A DNA stretch of 64,000 nt from Enterovirga aerilata (GTDB lineage: Bacteria > Pseudomonadota > Alphaproteobacteria > Rhizobiales > Beijerinckiaceae), in assembly GCF_013044135.1 (NCBI RefSeq), contig NZ_JABEPP010000003.1, forward strand, positions 558,001 through 622,000, given 5' to 3'. Below are positions 55,285 to 64,000 of the stretch, one piece after another. The translations under genes were made by a program, and so were the position numbers. The notes beneath the pieces are model-generated. The model was not told where the DNA came from and searched no databases. It saw nothing but the letters and a program-made list of their open reading frames with translations. Within the stretch, counting starts at the first letter, position 1, and each line of letters starts with the position of its first letter.

Positions 55285-55322
55285 CATGTTGCGCTGGGAT
55301 TTCTCCTGGCCATGGCTGGATC

Positions 55323-55835
55323 ATGAGCATCGCTATTCGGACGGTCCGCGAGGACGACGCCCAGGACCTCTTCGGGCTCTTGGCTCTGTGCTTCGCGGAA
55401 TATCCGGGCTGCTATGTCGATCCGCACCAGGACCTTTCCGACCTGCTTCGTCCGGCGGACGTCTATGTCCGGACGGGAGGCACGTTCTGGGTTGCGGAAG
55501 ACGGCCGCGGCCGGGTCTGCGCTTGCGTCGCGGTCGATTTCCCGGAACCTCGGCTCGCCGAGCTCCACCGGCTCTACGTGCGTCCGGACCAGCGCCGTCG
55601 CGGCCTTGGCGAGAGGCTGGTGGGCCTGGCTGAAGATCATGCGCGCGCATCCGGGGCGGAACGCCTCGTCTTCTGGTCGGACACTCGCTTTGCGGCCGCG
55701 CACCGGCTCTACGCCCGCCTGGGCTTCTCGACCTCCGGCGAAACGCGGGACCTCCACGATATCTCGCGGTCGCGCGAGTTCTTCTTCGAGAAGGCGCTGG
55801 ACCGGGAGACGGCCGTTGCGAGCCGGGTGCCGTAA
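55323..55835 (+). CDS. GNAT family N-acetyltransferase
   Basis: A 170-aa acetyltransferase. IAIRTVREDDAQDLFGLLAL starts the fold; ELHRLYVRPDQRRRGLGERL is the acetyl-CoA motif (RxxGxG/A as RRRGLG), and FAAAHRLYARLGFSTSGET the C-terminal motif. Substrate not predictable. Confidence 0.88.
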   Translation: MSIAIRTVREDDAQDLFGLLALCFAEYPGCYVDPHQDLSDLLRPADVYVRTGGTFWVAEDGRGRVCACVAVDFPEPRLAELHRLYVRPDQRRRGLGERLVGLAEDHARASGAERLVFWSDTRFAAAHRLYARLGFSTSGETRDLHDISRSREFFFEKALDRETAVASRVP

Positions 55836-55838
55836 GCT

Positions 55839-56270
55839 TCAGGTTGGCTTGGCGGCCTCGTCCTGCGGCGGCCGGCGGTGCTGACGGGCGACCCGTGCCT
55901 GCCACAGGCAGAGGACGGGCGTGACGAAGAGCTCCATCGCGAGCGCCCCGAGCATCGCGAGGGATGGAATGCCGGTCAGCCCGAGCCCGAGCAGGCGCGC
56001 GAGACCGCCCGCGACGACGATCAGGGTCAGGCACTGAAAGCGGCCGGTCTTCTCCTCGATCGCCGGAATGCACGACCAGAATAGAAGTCCGACGCCGAGG
56101 AGGAGGCCGGAAAGATAGCGGTAATGGCTGTCGCCGGAGACGCTGAGCCCGACATCGCCGGTGAGCGTGGGGCCGAACAGCACGCCGAAGAGGCCCACAG
56201 CCACGGGCACGAAGCCGCCGACAGCGACCACCTTCTGCAGCAGGCGCCTCTCGCGTTCGATCCGGTCCAT
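55839..56270 (-). CDS. DUF4345-like membrane protein
   Basis: A 143-aa protein with four hydrophobic segments (KVVAVGGFVPVAVGLFGVLF, YLSGLLLGVGLLFWSCIPAI, QCLTLIVVAGGLARLLGLG, LGALAMELFVTPVLCLWQAR). The GDSHYRYLSGLLLGVGL block fits the DUF4345 family, of unknown function. ATG at 56270. Confidence 0.7.
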   Translation of the reverse strand: MDRIERERRLLQKVVAVGGFVPVAVGLFGVLFGPTLTGDVGLSVSGDSHYRYLSGLLLGVGLLFWSCIPAIEEKTGRFQCLTLIVVAGGLARLLGLGLTGIPSLAMLGALAMELFVTPVLCLWQARVARQHRRPPQDEAAKPT

Positions 56271-56351
56271 CGCCGCCTCACCCGGGGCGGAAGAGGGTGC
56301 CCGCAACGGAGCGCTGCCGCTGTCCCACACGGCCGCGCAGGCGAATCCGGG

Positions 56352-56678
56352 TCAGGCCTGGCCTCCCTTGAGCCGGGCGTTGCACCTGCTCCAGAATTGC
56401 GGCCACTTCATCGCGCCCGTCCTGTTGGCGGCCTTCGCCTCCTTCCATTCCGCCCCGCATTTCCGCTGCCGCTCGCGCGCTGCCATCTGCCCGACGGTCG
56501 GCTCGCGGTCCTTGCGCGCCGCCCGCGTCCGCCGGGAGGACCGTTCCGCCTTGGGCTGCTCCGCGACTTTCTCACCGATGCTCGCTCCCGCGGGAGGGTT
56601 TCCCTGGGCGAGACTCGGCTGAACTCCGACGAAACAGGTGAAGATGAGGGCTGCTGAAACGAAGCTGAGCCTGCGCAT
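56352..56678 (-). CDS. PsiF-repeat-like exported small protein
   Basis: A 108-aa protein with a signal peptide (SFVSAALIFTCFVGVQPSLA), a basic linker (KAERSSRRTRAARKDREPTV) and a C-terminal ARERQRKCGAEWKEAKAANR, TGAMKWPQFWSRCNARLKG motif. The C-x-AEW-x-x-AKAA...W-P-F...CN pattern is PsiF-like, a periplasmic family of unknown role. ATG at 56678. Confidence 0.68.
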   Translation of the reverse strand: MRRLSFVSAALIFTCFVGVQPSLAQGNPPAGASIGEKVAEQPKAERSSRRTRAARKDREPTVGQMAARERQRKCGAEWKEAKAANRTGAMKWPQFWSRCNARLKGGQA

Positions 56679-56947
56679 GTTGTCTCCGTGCAGCCGGTTG
56701 GCGGCCTGGAGCGCGATGCTAAATGCCGCGGACCGCCTTGCAACTGTAAAAATCCACGCCGGCGCGCTGCATCCTGACCGCCCGAACGCGGTCGCGACGA
56801 CATGGAGAGATGTCGTGTTCAGCGCAGCCGGGAGCATCCTTGCGGTGAATGTCCTTAGCCATCGAGAGAAAGCCGGAGATCGCGGCAGCACGAACAGGAA
56901 TGATCCCGCCGTCGCTCCGTATTCTTCGATCCTCGCGCGCGATAGTG

Positions 56948-57352
56948 CTAGCGGAGTCGCGTCCAGATTTGTGATTTGCAGATCAGTCCGGCGAGGACGC
57001 AGCCCGAGAGCTCGAGCTGCGCCGGCGAGATCAGCCGCATGCGGCCGGTATAGGTCCGCCCGTCCAGCGGATTGTAGAGTTCGCCTGTCCAGCCGTCGGC
57101 CGTGGGCCGCGCGCCGCGGATCATCTGCAGCCCAACGAGGGCGTTCGAGCGGCGGGCAGGGTCGGGGTTGTTGACATCCTTCGCCCCGGCCGGCGTCCAG
57201 ACGATCGTCCCGCACCGGGCGGTCCCGCATGGAGCGACCCGAACCTGCGACCGCCCGCCCTCCGTCAGCCAAGTCCCGGTGACGTCCTGCGCCAGCGCTG
57301 GGACCGCTCCGAGCCAGAGCCCTCCGGCAGCGATCGCTTTTGCGAGCCTCAG
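56948..57352 (-). CDS. DUF2147 family exported protein, second of a tandem pair
   Basis: About 134 aa. LAKAIAAGGLWLGAVPALAQ is the signal peptide, DVTGTWLTEGGRSQVRVAPC and GTIVWTPAGAKDVNN the DUF2147 core, then YNPLDGRTYTGRM and LELSGCVLAGLICKSQIW. No ATG/GTG fits; the best start is a CTG at 57352 with GAAGG five bases upstream, overlapping the TGA of the gene before (CTGA). It resembles its neighbour throughout, so it is a tandem duplicate. Confidence 0.75.
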   Translation of the reverse strand: MRLAKAIAAGGLWLGAVPALAQDVTGTWLTEGGRSQVRVAPCGTARCGTIVWTPAGAKDVNNPDPARRSNALVGLQMIRGARPTADGWTGELYNPLDGRTYTGRMRLISPAQLELSGCVLAGLICKSQIWTRLR

Positions 57353-57795
57353 CGCGCCTTCGGGACGGGTTCGGCGCTTGCCGTCTCGTCCGGCAGCCGC
57401 GACCAGGACTCCCCGCCGCACAGGAAGCCCAGCACGCATCCCTCGACCTCCAGCTTGCTCGTGCCCCTGACCTGCATCGTCACGCTGTACGTCTTGCCAT
57501 TGTCGGGATTGTAGATCGAGCCCGCATAACGGTCGCCAGCCGGGCGCATGTCCCTGGTCAGCGGCATGCCGACGATCGGACGCTTGCGAAGCGACGGATC
57601 GGGATTGTTCTCGTCGACCCCTTGGGTCTTCGCCCATACGACGGTGCCGCAATAGCCCTTGCCGCAGGGCGAGATGCGTATCTTGGAATCCCCGTTCTCG
57701 GTGAGCCACACGCCCGTGATGCGCCCGCTCTCCGCCGAGGCAGCGCCTGCGATCAGGAGCGACGCCGCCGCTCCGGCCATCCAAGCTACTCGCAT
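57349..57795 (-). CDS. DUF2147 family exported protein, first of a tandem pair
   Basis: A 148-aa protein with signal peptide (MAGAAASLLIAGAASA), then ITGVWLTENGDSKIRISPCG, GTVVWAKTQGVDENN, YNPDNGKTYSVTMQV and LEVEGCVLGFLCGGESWSRL. A lipocalin-like small beta-barrel of unknown role with two conserved cysteine pairs. Starts ATG at 57795. Confidence 0.88.
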   Translation of the reverse strand: MRVAWMAGAAASLLIAGAASAESGRITGVWLTENGDSKIRISPCGKGYCGTVVWAKTQGVDENNPDPSLRKRPIVGMPLTRDMRPAGDRYAGSIYNPDNGKTYSVTMQVRGTSKLEVEGCVLGFLCGGESWSRLPDETASAEPVPKAR

Positions 57796-57986
57796 CCCGA
57801 AACCCTCCCGTCAGTCACCTCGCTGTGGCGCCCCGACTGCCGGCGCGGGGGCAAGCTCAGGGTTGATCTTGCAGAATCTGTGACGAGAACCAGACGCCGG
57901 CTGGGCAACCGAGGGCCCGGTCCGGGTTGAGACGGGCAAGCTCGGTGCTATAAGCCGCCACCCATCTCCTCTAGGAACGGATTTAC

Positions 57987-58409
57987 ATGGCCACCGAGCA
58001 GACCTTTTCCATCCTCAAGCCCGACGCGACCCGGCGCAACCTGACAGGCGCCGTGAATGCCGTCATCGAGGAGGCGGGCCTGCGCATCGTGGCGCAGAAG
58101 CGGATCCTGATGACCAAGGCCCAGGCGGAGACCTTCTATGCGGTGCACCGCGAGCGCCCCTTCTTCGGCGAGCTCGTGGAATTCATGACCTCCGGGCCCG
58201 TGGTGGTCCAGGTGCTCGAAGGGGAGAACGCGATCGCCAAGTATCGGGAGGTGATGGGGGCGACCAACCCCGCCAACGCAGCCGAGGGCACGATCCGCAA
58301 GAAGTTCGCGCAGTCGGTCGGCGAGAACACCGTCCACGGTTCCGACAGCCCGGAGAACGCCAGGATCGAGATCGCGCAGTTTTTCTCCGGCAACGAGATC
58401 GTGCGGTAG
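57987..58409 (+). CDS. ndk: Nucleoside diphosphate kinase
   Basis: A 140-aa kinase that exchanges phosphate between nucleoside di- and triphosphates. [37 protein letters not shown], and the active-site His in [19 protein letters not shown]. Length is normal. Confidence 0.97.
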   Translation: MATEQTFSILKPDATRRNLTGAVNAVIEEAGLRIVAQKRILMTKAQAETFYAVHRERPFFGELVEFMTSGPVVVQVLEGENAIAKYREVMGATNPANAAEGTIRKKFAQSVGENTVHGSDSPENARIEIAQFFSGNEIVR

Positions 58410-58572
58410 GCTGCCGACAAGCCCGAGGGACGGCGCTCGCAATCGGCGACCAGCCTTCCGAGCGCCTCCTCGACGATTGCCTTTTCGTCGGCGCGCTACG
58501 CGCCAACAGGCCACGGAGGTTGCGGGCTGGAAGAGCCGGCCGTAGTTTCGAGGCGTTCCGATCGGAAGGCCT

Positions 58573-60723
58573 ATGAACCTCATCCCCCGGGTCGAAACCC
58601 GGCTTTCCACCTGTCCGCACGATTGCCCCTCCACCTGCGGGCTGGAGGTTGAGGTCATCGAGGGACGCACGATCGGCCGGGTGCGGGGCGCCGCCGGCCA
58701 CAGCTACACGGCGGGCGTCGTCTGCGCCAAGGTCGCACGCTATTCCGAACGGCTCTATCATCCCGACCGGCTGATGCACCCGCTGCTGCGGGTCGGTCCG
58801 AAAGGGTCGGGTCAGTTCAAGCGCATCTCCTGGGAGGAGGCGCTCGACCGGACGGCTGCGGCATTCATCGAGGCCGAACGCCGCTTCGGCTCGGAGGCCG
58901 TGTGGCCCTACTATTACGCCGGCACGATGGGCTACGTGATGCGCGACGGCATCAACCGCCTGCGCCACGCGAAGAACTATTCCGGCCAGTATTCGACGAT
59001 CTGCACGACGCCCGCCTGGACGGGCTACATTGCCGGAACCGGCAAGCTCGCCGGCGCCGATCCGCGCGAGATGGCGCGAGCGGATTGCGTGGTGATCTGG
59101 GGGACGAACCCGGTCCACACGCAGGTCAACGTGATGACGCACGCCCTGCGCGCCCGGAAGGAGCGCGGGGCGAAGATCGTGGTCGTCGACGTCTACGACA
59201 ACCCGACCATGAAGCAGGCGGATCTCGCCCTGCTGCTGCGGCCGGGGACGGACGGGGCGCTCGCCTGCGCGGTCATGCACGTCCTCTTCCGGGACGGGAT
59301 GGCCGACCGCGATTATCTCGCCCGCTACACCGACCGGCCCGGCGATCTCGAGCGGCATCTCGCGGCCCGGACGCCGGAATGGGCCGCCGCGATCACGGGG
59401 CTCTCGGTCGGAGAGATCGAGAGCTTTGCCGGGATCGTCGGGACCCGGAAGGCGAGCTTCTTCCGCCTGGGCTACGGCTTTTCGCGCAGCCGCAACGGCG
59501 CCGTGAACATGCACGCGGCGCTCTCCATCCCGGCGGTCACGGGAGCCTGGCAGGTCGAGGGCGGCGGAGCGTTCCACTCCAATTCGGGCGTGTATCGGCT
59601 CGACAAGCGTCTGATCGAGGGCGAGGACGTCCGCAACCCCTCGATCCGGCGGCTGCAGCAGACCCAGATCGGTCGCGTGCTGACCGGCGACCGCGAGGCG
59701 CTGCGGGACGGCCCGCCGGTCACGGCGATGCTGATCCAGAACACGAACCCGGTCTCGGTCGCGCCGGAGCAGGAACTTGTCAAGCGAGGCTTCGCCCGTG
59801 AGGACCTCTTCACCTGCGTGCACGAGCAGGTGATGACCGAGACCGCACGGATGGCCGACATCGTGCTGCCCGCGACCATGTTCCTGGAGCACGACGATCT
59901 CTATACGGGCGGGGGGCACCAGCACATCCAGCTCGGCCTCAGGCTCGTCGACCCGCCAGGCGAGTGCCGCTCCAACCATGACGTCATCTGCGGGCTGGCG
60001 CGCCGCGTCGGCGCGGAGCATCCCGGGTTCGGAATGACGCCGCGCGAGCTGATCGACCGGATGCTCGCGGCATCTGGGCGGGGGACCTTCGCGGATCTCG
60101 CCAGGGACAACTGGCTCGACGCGCAGCCGCCTTTCGAGGAGGCGCATTACCTGAACGGGTTCGGCTATCCGGACGGCAAGTTCCGCTTCGCTCCGGACTG
60201 GACGAAGGTCCCGAACGCCAATGATGGGCCGATGGGCCCCTGGCAGGAGCTCCCCGAGTTTCCGGACCACTGGGAGGCGATCGAGGTCGCGACGGAGCGC
60301 CACCCCTTCCGGCTCGCGACGAGCCCGGCCCGCAACTTCCTGAATTCCAGCTTCAACGAGACCCCGACCTCCCGCGCCAAGGAAGGGGGCCGCCCCGAAG
60401 TGATGGTCCATCCGGAGGATGCGGCGAGGCTCGGCATCGCGTCCGGGGACTGGGTCCGGCTCTCCAACGAGCGTGGAGCCGTGCTGCTGCGGGCGCGGAT
60501 CTTCGCCGGCCTGCGGCGGGGCGTGCTGATCGCGGAGTCGATCTGGCCGAACGGCTTCTTCCCGGACGGCCGCGGCATCAACACGCTGACCTCGGCCGAT
60601 CCCGTCGCGCCCTATGGCGGGGCGGGGTTCCACGACAACCGGGTTGCCCTGGAGCGGATCGGGCCCGTGCTGGAGGGTTTCGACGAGCCGGTGCGGGCGG
60701 AGCCCGAGCCGGCGCTGGCCTGA
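58573..60723 (+). CDS. Molybdopterin oxidoreductase family protein
   Basis: A 716-aa protein of the DMSO-reductase family. N-terminal 4Fe-4S motif STCPHDCPSTCGLEVEV then VVCAKVARYSERLYHP; cofactor domains with WGTNPVHTQVNVMTHALRAR and NTNPVSVAPEQELVKRG; and a C-terminal MopB domain (HPEDAARLGIASGDWVRLSN). No Tat signal, so cytoplasmic. Substrate unknown; similar genes are often called biotin sulfoxide or formate dehydrogenase-like, which cannot be confirmed. Confidence 0.88.
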   Translation: MNLIPRVETRLSTCPHDCPSTCGLEVEVIEGRTIGRVRGAAGHSYTAGVVCAKVARYSERLYHPDRLMHPLLRVGPKGSGQFKRISWEEALDRTAAAFIEAERRFGSEAVWPYYYAGTMGYVMRDGINRLRHAKNYSGQYSTICTTPAWTGYIAGTGKLAGADPREMARADCVVIWGTNPVHTQVNVMTHALRARKERGAKIVVVDVYDNPTMKQADLALLLRPGTDGALACAVMHVLFRDGMADRDYLARYTDRPGDLERHLAARTPEWAAAITGLSVGEIESFAGIVGTRKASFFRLGYGFSRSRNGAVNMHAALSIPAVTGAWQVEGGGAFHSNSGVYRLDKRLIEGEDVRNPSIRRLQQTQIGRVLTGDREALRDGPPVTAMLIQNTNPVSVAPEQELVKRGFAREDLFTCVHEQVMTETARMADIVLPATMFLEHDDLYTGGGHQHIQLGLRLVDPPGECRSNHDVICGLARRVGAEHPGFGMTPRELIDRMLAASGRGTFADLARDNWLDAQPPFEEAHYLNGFGYPDGKFRFAPDWTKVPNANDGPMGPWQELPEFPDHWEAIEVATERHPFRLATSPARNFLNSSFNETPTSRAKEGGRPEVMVHPEDAARLGIASGDWVRLSNERGAVLLRARIFAGLRRGVLIAESIWPNGFFPDGRGINTLTSADPVAPYGGAGFHDNRVALERIGPVLEGFDEPVRAEPEPALA

Positions 60724-60727
60724 AGGG

Positions 60728-61372
60728 TCAGGCGAGCCCGAGCGCCGTCCGGCTCCCGTTTGCAAAGACCGTCCGGCCGCCCTCGAGGCGCGCCTGCCCC
60801 GCGGCTACGAGGCTGAGCCCAAGCGGATAGAGCCGGTGCTCCTCGGCCAGGACGCGGGAGGCGAGCATCTCCTCGGTGTCGCCCGGCAGCACGGGCACGG
60901 CCGCCTGCGCCACGATCGGCCCGGAATCGAGTTCCGGCACGACGAAATGCACCGTGCAGCCATGAATGCGGACGCCCGCCTCCAGCGCCTGGCGATGCGG
61001 GTGGAGCCCCTTGAAGAGCGGCAGGAGCGACGGATGAATGTTCAGCATCCGGCCGAGCCAGGCCTGGACGAAGCCGTCCGTCAGGATGCGCATGAAGCCG
61101 GCCAGGCAGATCAGCTCGATCCCGGCCTCCTCGAACGCCCGTCCGAGGGCCGCGTCGAAATCCGCCCTGGCCGGAAAGAGCCTGTGGTCGACGATGGCCG
61201 TCGCGACCCCCGCCGCCTGCGCCCGGACAAGCCCTGCCGCGCCCGGACGGTTGGAGACGACGAGGGCGATTTCGGCCGGGTAGTCGGGCGCCTGCGCGGC
61301 CTCGATCAGGGAGGCCATGTTCGAGCCGCGCCCCGAGATCAGGATCCCGACGCGCTTCTTCGCAGCCGCCAT
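60728..61372 (-). CDS. purN: Phosphoribosylglycinamide formyltransferase
   Basis: A 214-aa enzyme of purine synthesis. VGILISGRGSNMASLIEAAQ binds substrate, ICLAGFMRILTDGFVQAW, NIHPSLLPLFKGLHPHRQAL and GCTVHFVVPELDSGPIVAQA contain the N-H-D catalytic triad. ATG overlaps the purM stop by one base (TGATG). Confidence 0.96.
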   Translation of the reverse strand: MAAAKKRVGILISGRGSNMASLIEAAQAPDYPAEIALVVSNRPGAAGLVRAQAAGVATAIVDHRLFPARADFDAALGRAFEEAGIELICLAGFMRILTDGFVQAWLGRMLNIHPSLLPLFKGLHPHRQALEAGVRIHGCTVHFVVPELDSGPIVAQAAVPVLPGDTEEMLASRVLAEEHRLYPLGLSLVAAGQARLEGGRTVFANGSRTALGLA

Positions 61373-62448
61373 CAGATGGCGAGCCTGCCCGCGTAGCGCA
61401 CGCGCTCCGCCGCCCCGGCGATCACGCGCCCGAGCCGCACCGGATTCTCTCCCTGTTCGCGCAGCGCTCCCGCGATGGCGTCTGCCTCGCCTGCAGGCGC
61501 GACGACCACCATGCCGATGCCGCAATTGAAGGTGCGCAGCATCTCGGCTTCGGCGATGCCGCCTTCCCGTGCGAGCCAGCCGAAGACGGGGGGAGGGGAG
61601 ATGGCCTGAAGATCGAGCTCGACCCCGAGCACGTCCGGCAGCACGCGGGGGATGTTGTCCGGAAAGCCGCCGCCGGTGACATGCGCCATGGCCCGGATCT
61701 GGGCGCCCGACTTCAGCGCGGCAAGGAGGGGCTTCACGTAGATGCGGGTCGGCTCGAGCAGCGCTTCGCCGAGAGTCCGGCCGCCGTCGAACGGGGCCGG
61801 GTCGCTCCAGGCGAGCCCCGCCCGCTCGACTATCCTGCGCACCAGCGAGAACCCGTTGGAATGGACGCCGGAGGACGGCAGCCCGAGGAGCACATCCCCC
61901 TCCTGGACGCCGCGCGGCAGCAGCGCGCCCCGTTCGGCGGCGCCGACCGCGAAGCCCGCGAGGTCGTAATCCGCCTCCGCATAGAGGCCCGGCATCTCGG
62001 CCGTCTCGCCGCCGATCAGGGCGCAGCCCGCCCGCCTGCAGCCCTCGGTAATGCCGCGCACGATCTCGACCCCGGCCTTCGGATCGAGCCGGCCGGTCGC
62101 GTAGTAGTCGAGGAAGAACAGCGGCTCGGCGCCCTGGACCACGAGGTCGTTCACGCACATCGCCACGAGGTCGATGCCGATCGTGTCGTGCCGACCGGTC
62201 TCGATGGCGATCTTCACCTTGGTGCCGACGCCGTCATTGGCGGCGACGAGGATCGGGTCCCTGAACCCGGCCGCCTTCAGGTCGAAGAGGCCGCCGAACC
62301 CGCCGATCTCGGCATCGGCACCGGGGCGCCGCGTGGCCCGCACGAGCGGCTTGATGGCATCGACCATCGCGTTGCCGGCATCGATATCCACACCCGCTTG
62401 GGCATAGGTCAGGCCGGAGCCGGTCGGCCGGGATCGTGGGTCGCTCAT
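61372..62448 (-). CDS. purM: Phosphoribosylformylglycinamidine cyclo-ligase (AIR synthetase)
   Basis: A 358-aa ATP-dependent cyclase of purine synthesis. [78 protein letters not shown] and [17 protein letters not shown] are typical. Start ATG at 62448. Operon with purN. Confidence 0.97.
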   Translation of the reverse strand: MSDPRSRPTGSGLTYAQAGVDIDAGNAMVDAIKPLVRATRRPGADAEIGGFGGLFDLKAAGFRDPILVAANDGVGTKVKIAIETGRHDTIGIDLVAMCVNDLVVQGAEPLFFLDYYATGRLDPKAGVEIVRGITEGCRRAGCALIGGETAEMPGLYAEADYDLAGFAVGAAERGALLPRGVQEGDVLLGLPSSGVHSNGFSLVRRIVERAGLAWSDPAPFDGGRTLGEALLEPTRIYVKPLLAALKSGAQIRAMAHVTGGGFPDNIPRVLPDVLGVELDLQAISPPPVFGWLAREGGIAEAEMLRTFNCGIGMVVVAPAGEADAIAGALREQGENPVRLGRVIAGAAERVRYAGRLAI

Positions 62449-62553
62449 GCGGTCTTGGACTGAAGCTGCCCGGGCAGTAAGGGTCCCGTCGACCCGACGC
62501 AAGCACGGACGCTCGCGAGGACAGGCCAGAGAGAGACCCCAGCCGGTCGCGAG

Positions 62554-63084
62554 ATGACGATCCCCAACCTGATTACGATCCTGCGGCTCGTCCTGGTTCC
62601 CGTGGTGGTGGTGATGATCAACCAGGGCCAGTGGGCGGCCGCCTTCGGCATCTTCGCCCTGGCCGGCATCTCGGACGCGGTCGACGGCTTCATCGCGCGC
62701 CGCTTCGACATGCGCACCGAGTTCGGCGCCTATATCGACCCGCTCGCGGACAAGGCGCTCCTCGTCTCCATCTACGCCGCGCTCTCCCTCGTGAACGTGC
62801 TTCCGGCCTGGATCACCATCATCGTGGTCTCGCGCGACCTCATGATCTTCGCGGCCATCCTCGTGTCGCGGCTCATGGAGAAGCCGATGGCGATCCGGCC
62901 GCTGCTCATCAGCAAGCTGAACACCGCCGCGCAGATCGCCTTCGCAGGTCTCGTCCTCGCGGCCATGGCCTTCGACGGCGGGCTCGCCTGGATCATCAGC
63001 ATCGGAATCTGGGTGGTGGCCTTCCTGACCGTGGTGTCCGGAGTGGGCTATCTCGGGCGCTGGCTCCGCCACATGGCCGGGTAG
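62554..63084 (+). CDS. CDP-alcohol phosphatidyltransferase family protein
   Basis: A 176-aa membrane enzyme. The signature [28 protein letters not shown] appears as DG-x2-AR-x8-G-x3-D-x3-D in residues about 44-68. Six hydrophobic segments. By size and by [13 protein letters not shown] it could be PgsA (phosphatidylglycerophosphate synthase) or a second paralog; no symbol is given for that reason. Divergent from purM; the following gene is a permease. Confidence 0.88.
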   Translation: MTIPNLITILRLVLVPVVVVMINQGQWAAAFGIFALAGISDAVDGFIARRFDMRTEFGAYIDPLADKALLVSIYAALSLVNVLPAWITIIVVSRDLMIFAAILVSRLMEKPMAIRPLLISKLNTAAQIAFAGLVLAAMAFDGGLAWIISIGIWVVAFLTVVSGVGYLGRWLRHMAG

Positions 63085-63159
63085 CGCGGGCAGGTCCCGG
63101 CGACCGGAGCGGAACGGCACGAAATCCGCTACATTGGCCAGGGTCACCCCGGATCTCAC

Positions 63160-64000
63160 ATGCAGCGGCAGCTCGCCTATCCTCTGCTCGCCTTGGGGCT
63201 CCTGCTCCTCGGCCTCTACGTGCTCCGGGACGTGCTCCTGCCATTCGTGGCGGGGGCGGCGCTCGCCTACCTGCTCGATCCCGTAGCCGACCGCCTGCAG
63301 AGGCTCGGGGTCGGGCGCCTCGGGGCGACGATCGTGATCCTCGTCGTCTTCGTGCTCCTGTTCGGACTCGTCCTCATCATCGCGGTCCCGATCGCGGTGC
63401 AGCAGGTCGTGAAATTCGCCGAGCAGGTGCCGGGCTACATCGTCCGGCTGCAGGCGCTCATCGCCGAGCACGGCGGCCCGCTCGTGCGGGAATTCGGTGG
63501 CGAGGAGGCGCTCGGGCAGGTCCAGCGCTCGCTCGGCGATCTGCTCGGCCAGGGCGCGAACTGGGTCACAACCTTCATGCGCTCCCTCTGGAGCGGATCG
63601 CAGGCGGTGATCGGGCTGGTCTCGATCTTCGTCGTGACGCCGGTCGTGGCCTTCTACCTCCTGGTCGACTGGGACCGGATGATCTCGACCATCGACAGCT
63701 GGGTCCCGCCCCGGCACCGTTCCACCGTCCGGCGGCTCGGCCGCGAGATGGATCGGGCCGTATCCGGTTTCGTGCGCGGCCAGACGGCGGTCTGCATCTT
63801 CCTCGCCGTGTTCTACGCGACCGGGCTCTCGATCATCGGGCTGAACTTCGGGGCGCTCATCGGCATCCTGGCCGGCCTGATCAGCTTCATCCCCTATGTG
63901 GGCTCGCTGACCGGCCTCCTTCTGTCCGTCGGCGTCGCGCTCGTTCAGTTCCTGCCGGACTGGACGATGGTCCTCGTCACGCTCGGCATCTTCCTGGTCG
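63160..64000 (+). CDS. AI-2E family transporter (PerM-like), 3' end outside the window
   Basis: The first 280 codons of a membrane protein. [20 protein letters not shown] and [20 protein letters not shown] start the family, and [20 protein letters not shown] and [19 protein letters not shown] follow; [20 protein letters not shown] marks the last part seen. These act as exporters or permeases of unknown substrates. Runs off the right edge. Confidence 0.88.
   Translation, partial: MQRQLAYPLLALGLLLLGLYVLRDVLLPFVAGAALAYLLDPVADRLQRLGVGRLGATIVILVVFVLLFGLVLIIAVPIAVQQVVKFAEQVPGYIVRLQALIAEHGGPLVREFGGEEALGQVQRSLGDLLGQGANWVTTFMRSLWSGSQAVIGLVSIFVVTPVVAFYLLVDWDRMISTIDSWVPPRHRSTVRRLGREMDRAVSGFVRGQTAVCIFLAVFYATGLSIIGLNFGALIGILAGLISFIPYVGSLTGLLLSVGVALVQFLPDWTMVLVTLGIFLV

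Noticed and set aside
58183-60765. 860-codon minus-strand frame opposite the molybdopterin oxidoreductase gene.
   Set aside because: Its translation has no domains, while the plus strand gives a complete oxidoreductase with an Fe-S motif. It is a GC-rich antisense frame.

Overview
The window is about 64 kb of GC-rich chromosome from an alphaproteobacterium, most probably of the order Hyphomicrobiales (Rhizobiales). Pointers are the NifU-like/yidD pair, the DUF6163-ldtR-ldtP locus, the nrdR-ribD-ribE-ribH-nusB-thiL operon, a K+-independent proton pyrophosphatase, the plsY-dprA pair behind a dihydroorotase whose metal site is lost, and the split gatCA...gatB arrangement. Family-level placement (Methylobacteriaceae, Beijerinckiaceae or Salinarimonas-like) is only a guess. 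No rRNA, CRISPR array, integrase or phage structural gene was seen. There is one tRNA, tRNA-Pro(GGG).

Layout. 0-16.8 kb is housekeeping and metabolic: end of a Fe-S scaffold gene, yidD, a YfhO-like membrane protein, nitroreductase, flavin reductase, a transglycosylase and DUF2336 pair, NAD kinase, a metallo-beta-lactamase-fold hydrolase, a histone-deacetylase-like amidohydrolase, amidase, threonine ammonia-lyase and hemB. Inside this block (14.5-15.74 kb) lie a livH remnant, a lipoprotein gene whose 5' end is disturbed, and a DUF559 nuclease gene bracketed by inverted REP-like palindromes. 16.8-21.9 kb is a lower-GC accessory stretch of small secreted or orphan proteins, including two CsbD-like miniproteins, a 38-aa membrane peptide, a transglutaminase-like protein and a ribbon-helix-helix protein. 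21.9-25.6 kb returns to core genes (hydroxyisobutyryl-CoA hydrolase-like, DUF6163, ldtR, ldtP).

25.6-31.1 kb is an accessory island bounded by palindromic repeats. It holds a 24-aa membrane peptide, a protein with three tandem helix-turn-helix repeats, and a 1264-aa protein that joins an N-terminal PD-(D/E)XK nuclease domain to a STAND-type P-loop NTPase and a long helical C-terminus. That architecture matches Avs-like antiphage proteins and is the best candidate here for a new defence system. 31.1-36.8 kb is glyA and the nrdR/riboflavin/nusB/thiL operon; glyA carries a 36-nt patch of AT-rich rare codons. 36.8-40.6 kb is a second accessory stretch: small membrane proteins, a decayed second copy of the triple-HTH gene, and an acyl-carrier-like/membrane fusion.

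40.6-64 kb is core again: an MFS transporter, hppA, tRNA-Pro, pyrC-like, plsY, dprA, ruvX, an UPF0173 hydrolase, gatC-gatA, gatB, envelope proteins, tandem DUF2147 genes, ndk, a molybdopterin oxidoreductase, purM-purN, and divergently a CDP-alcohol phosphatidyltransferase with an AI-2E transporter cut by the window edge. All functional calls come from reading translations and motifs; no database search was run.
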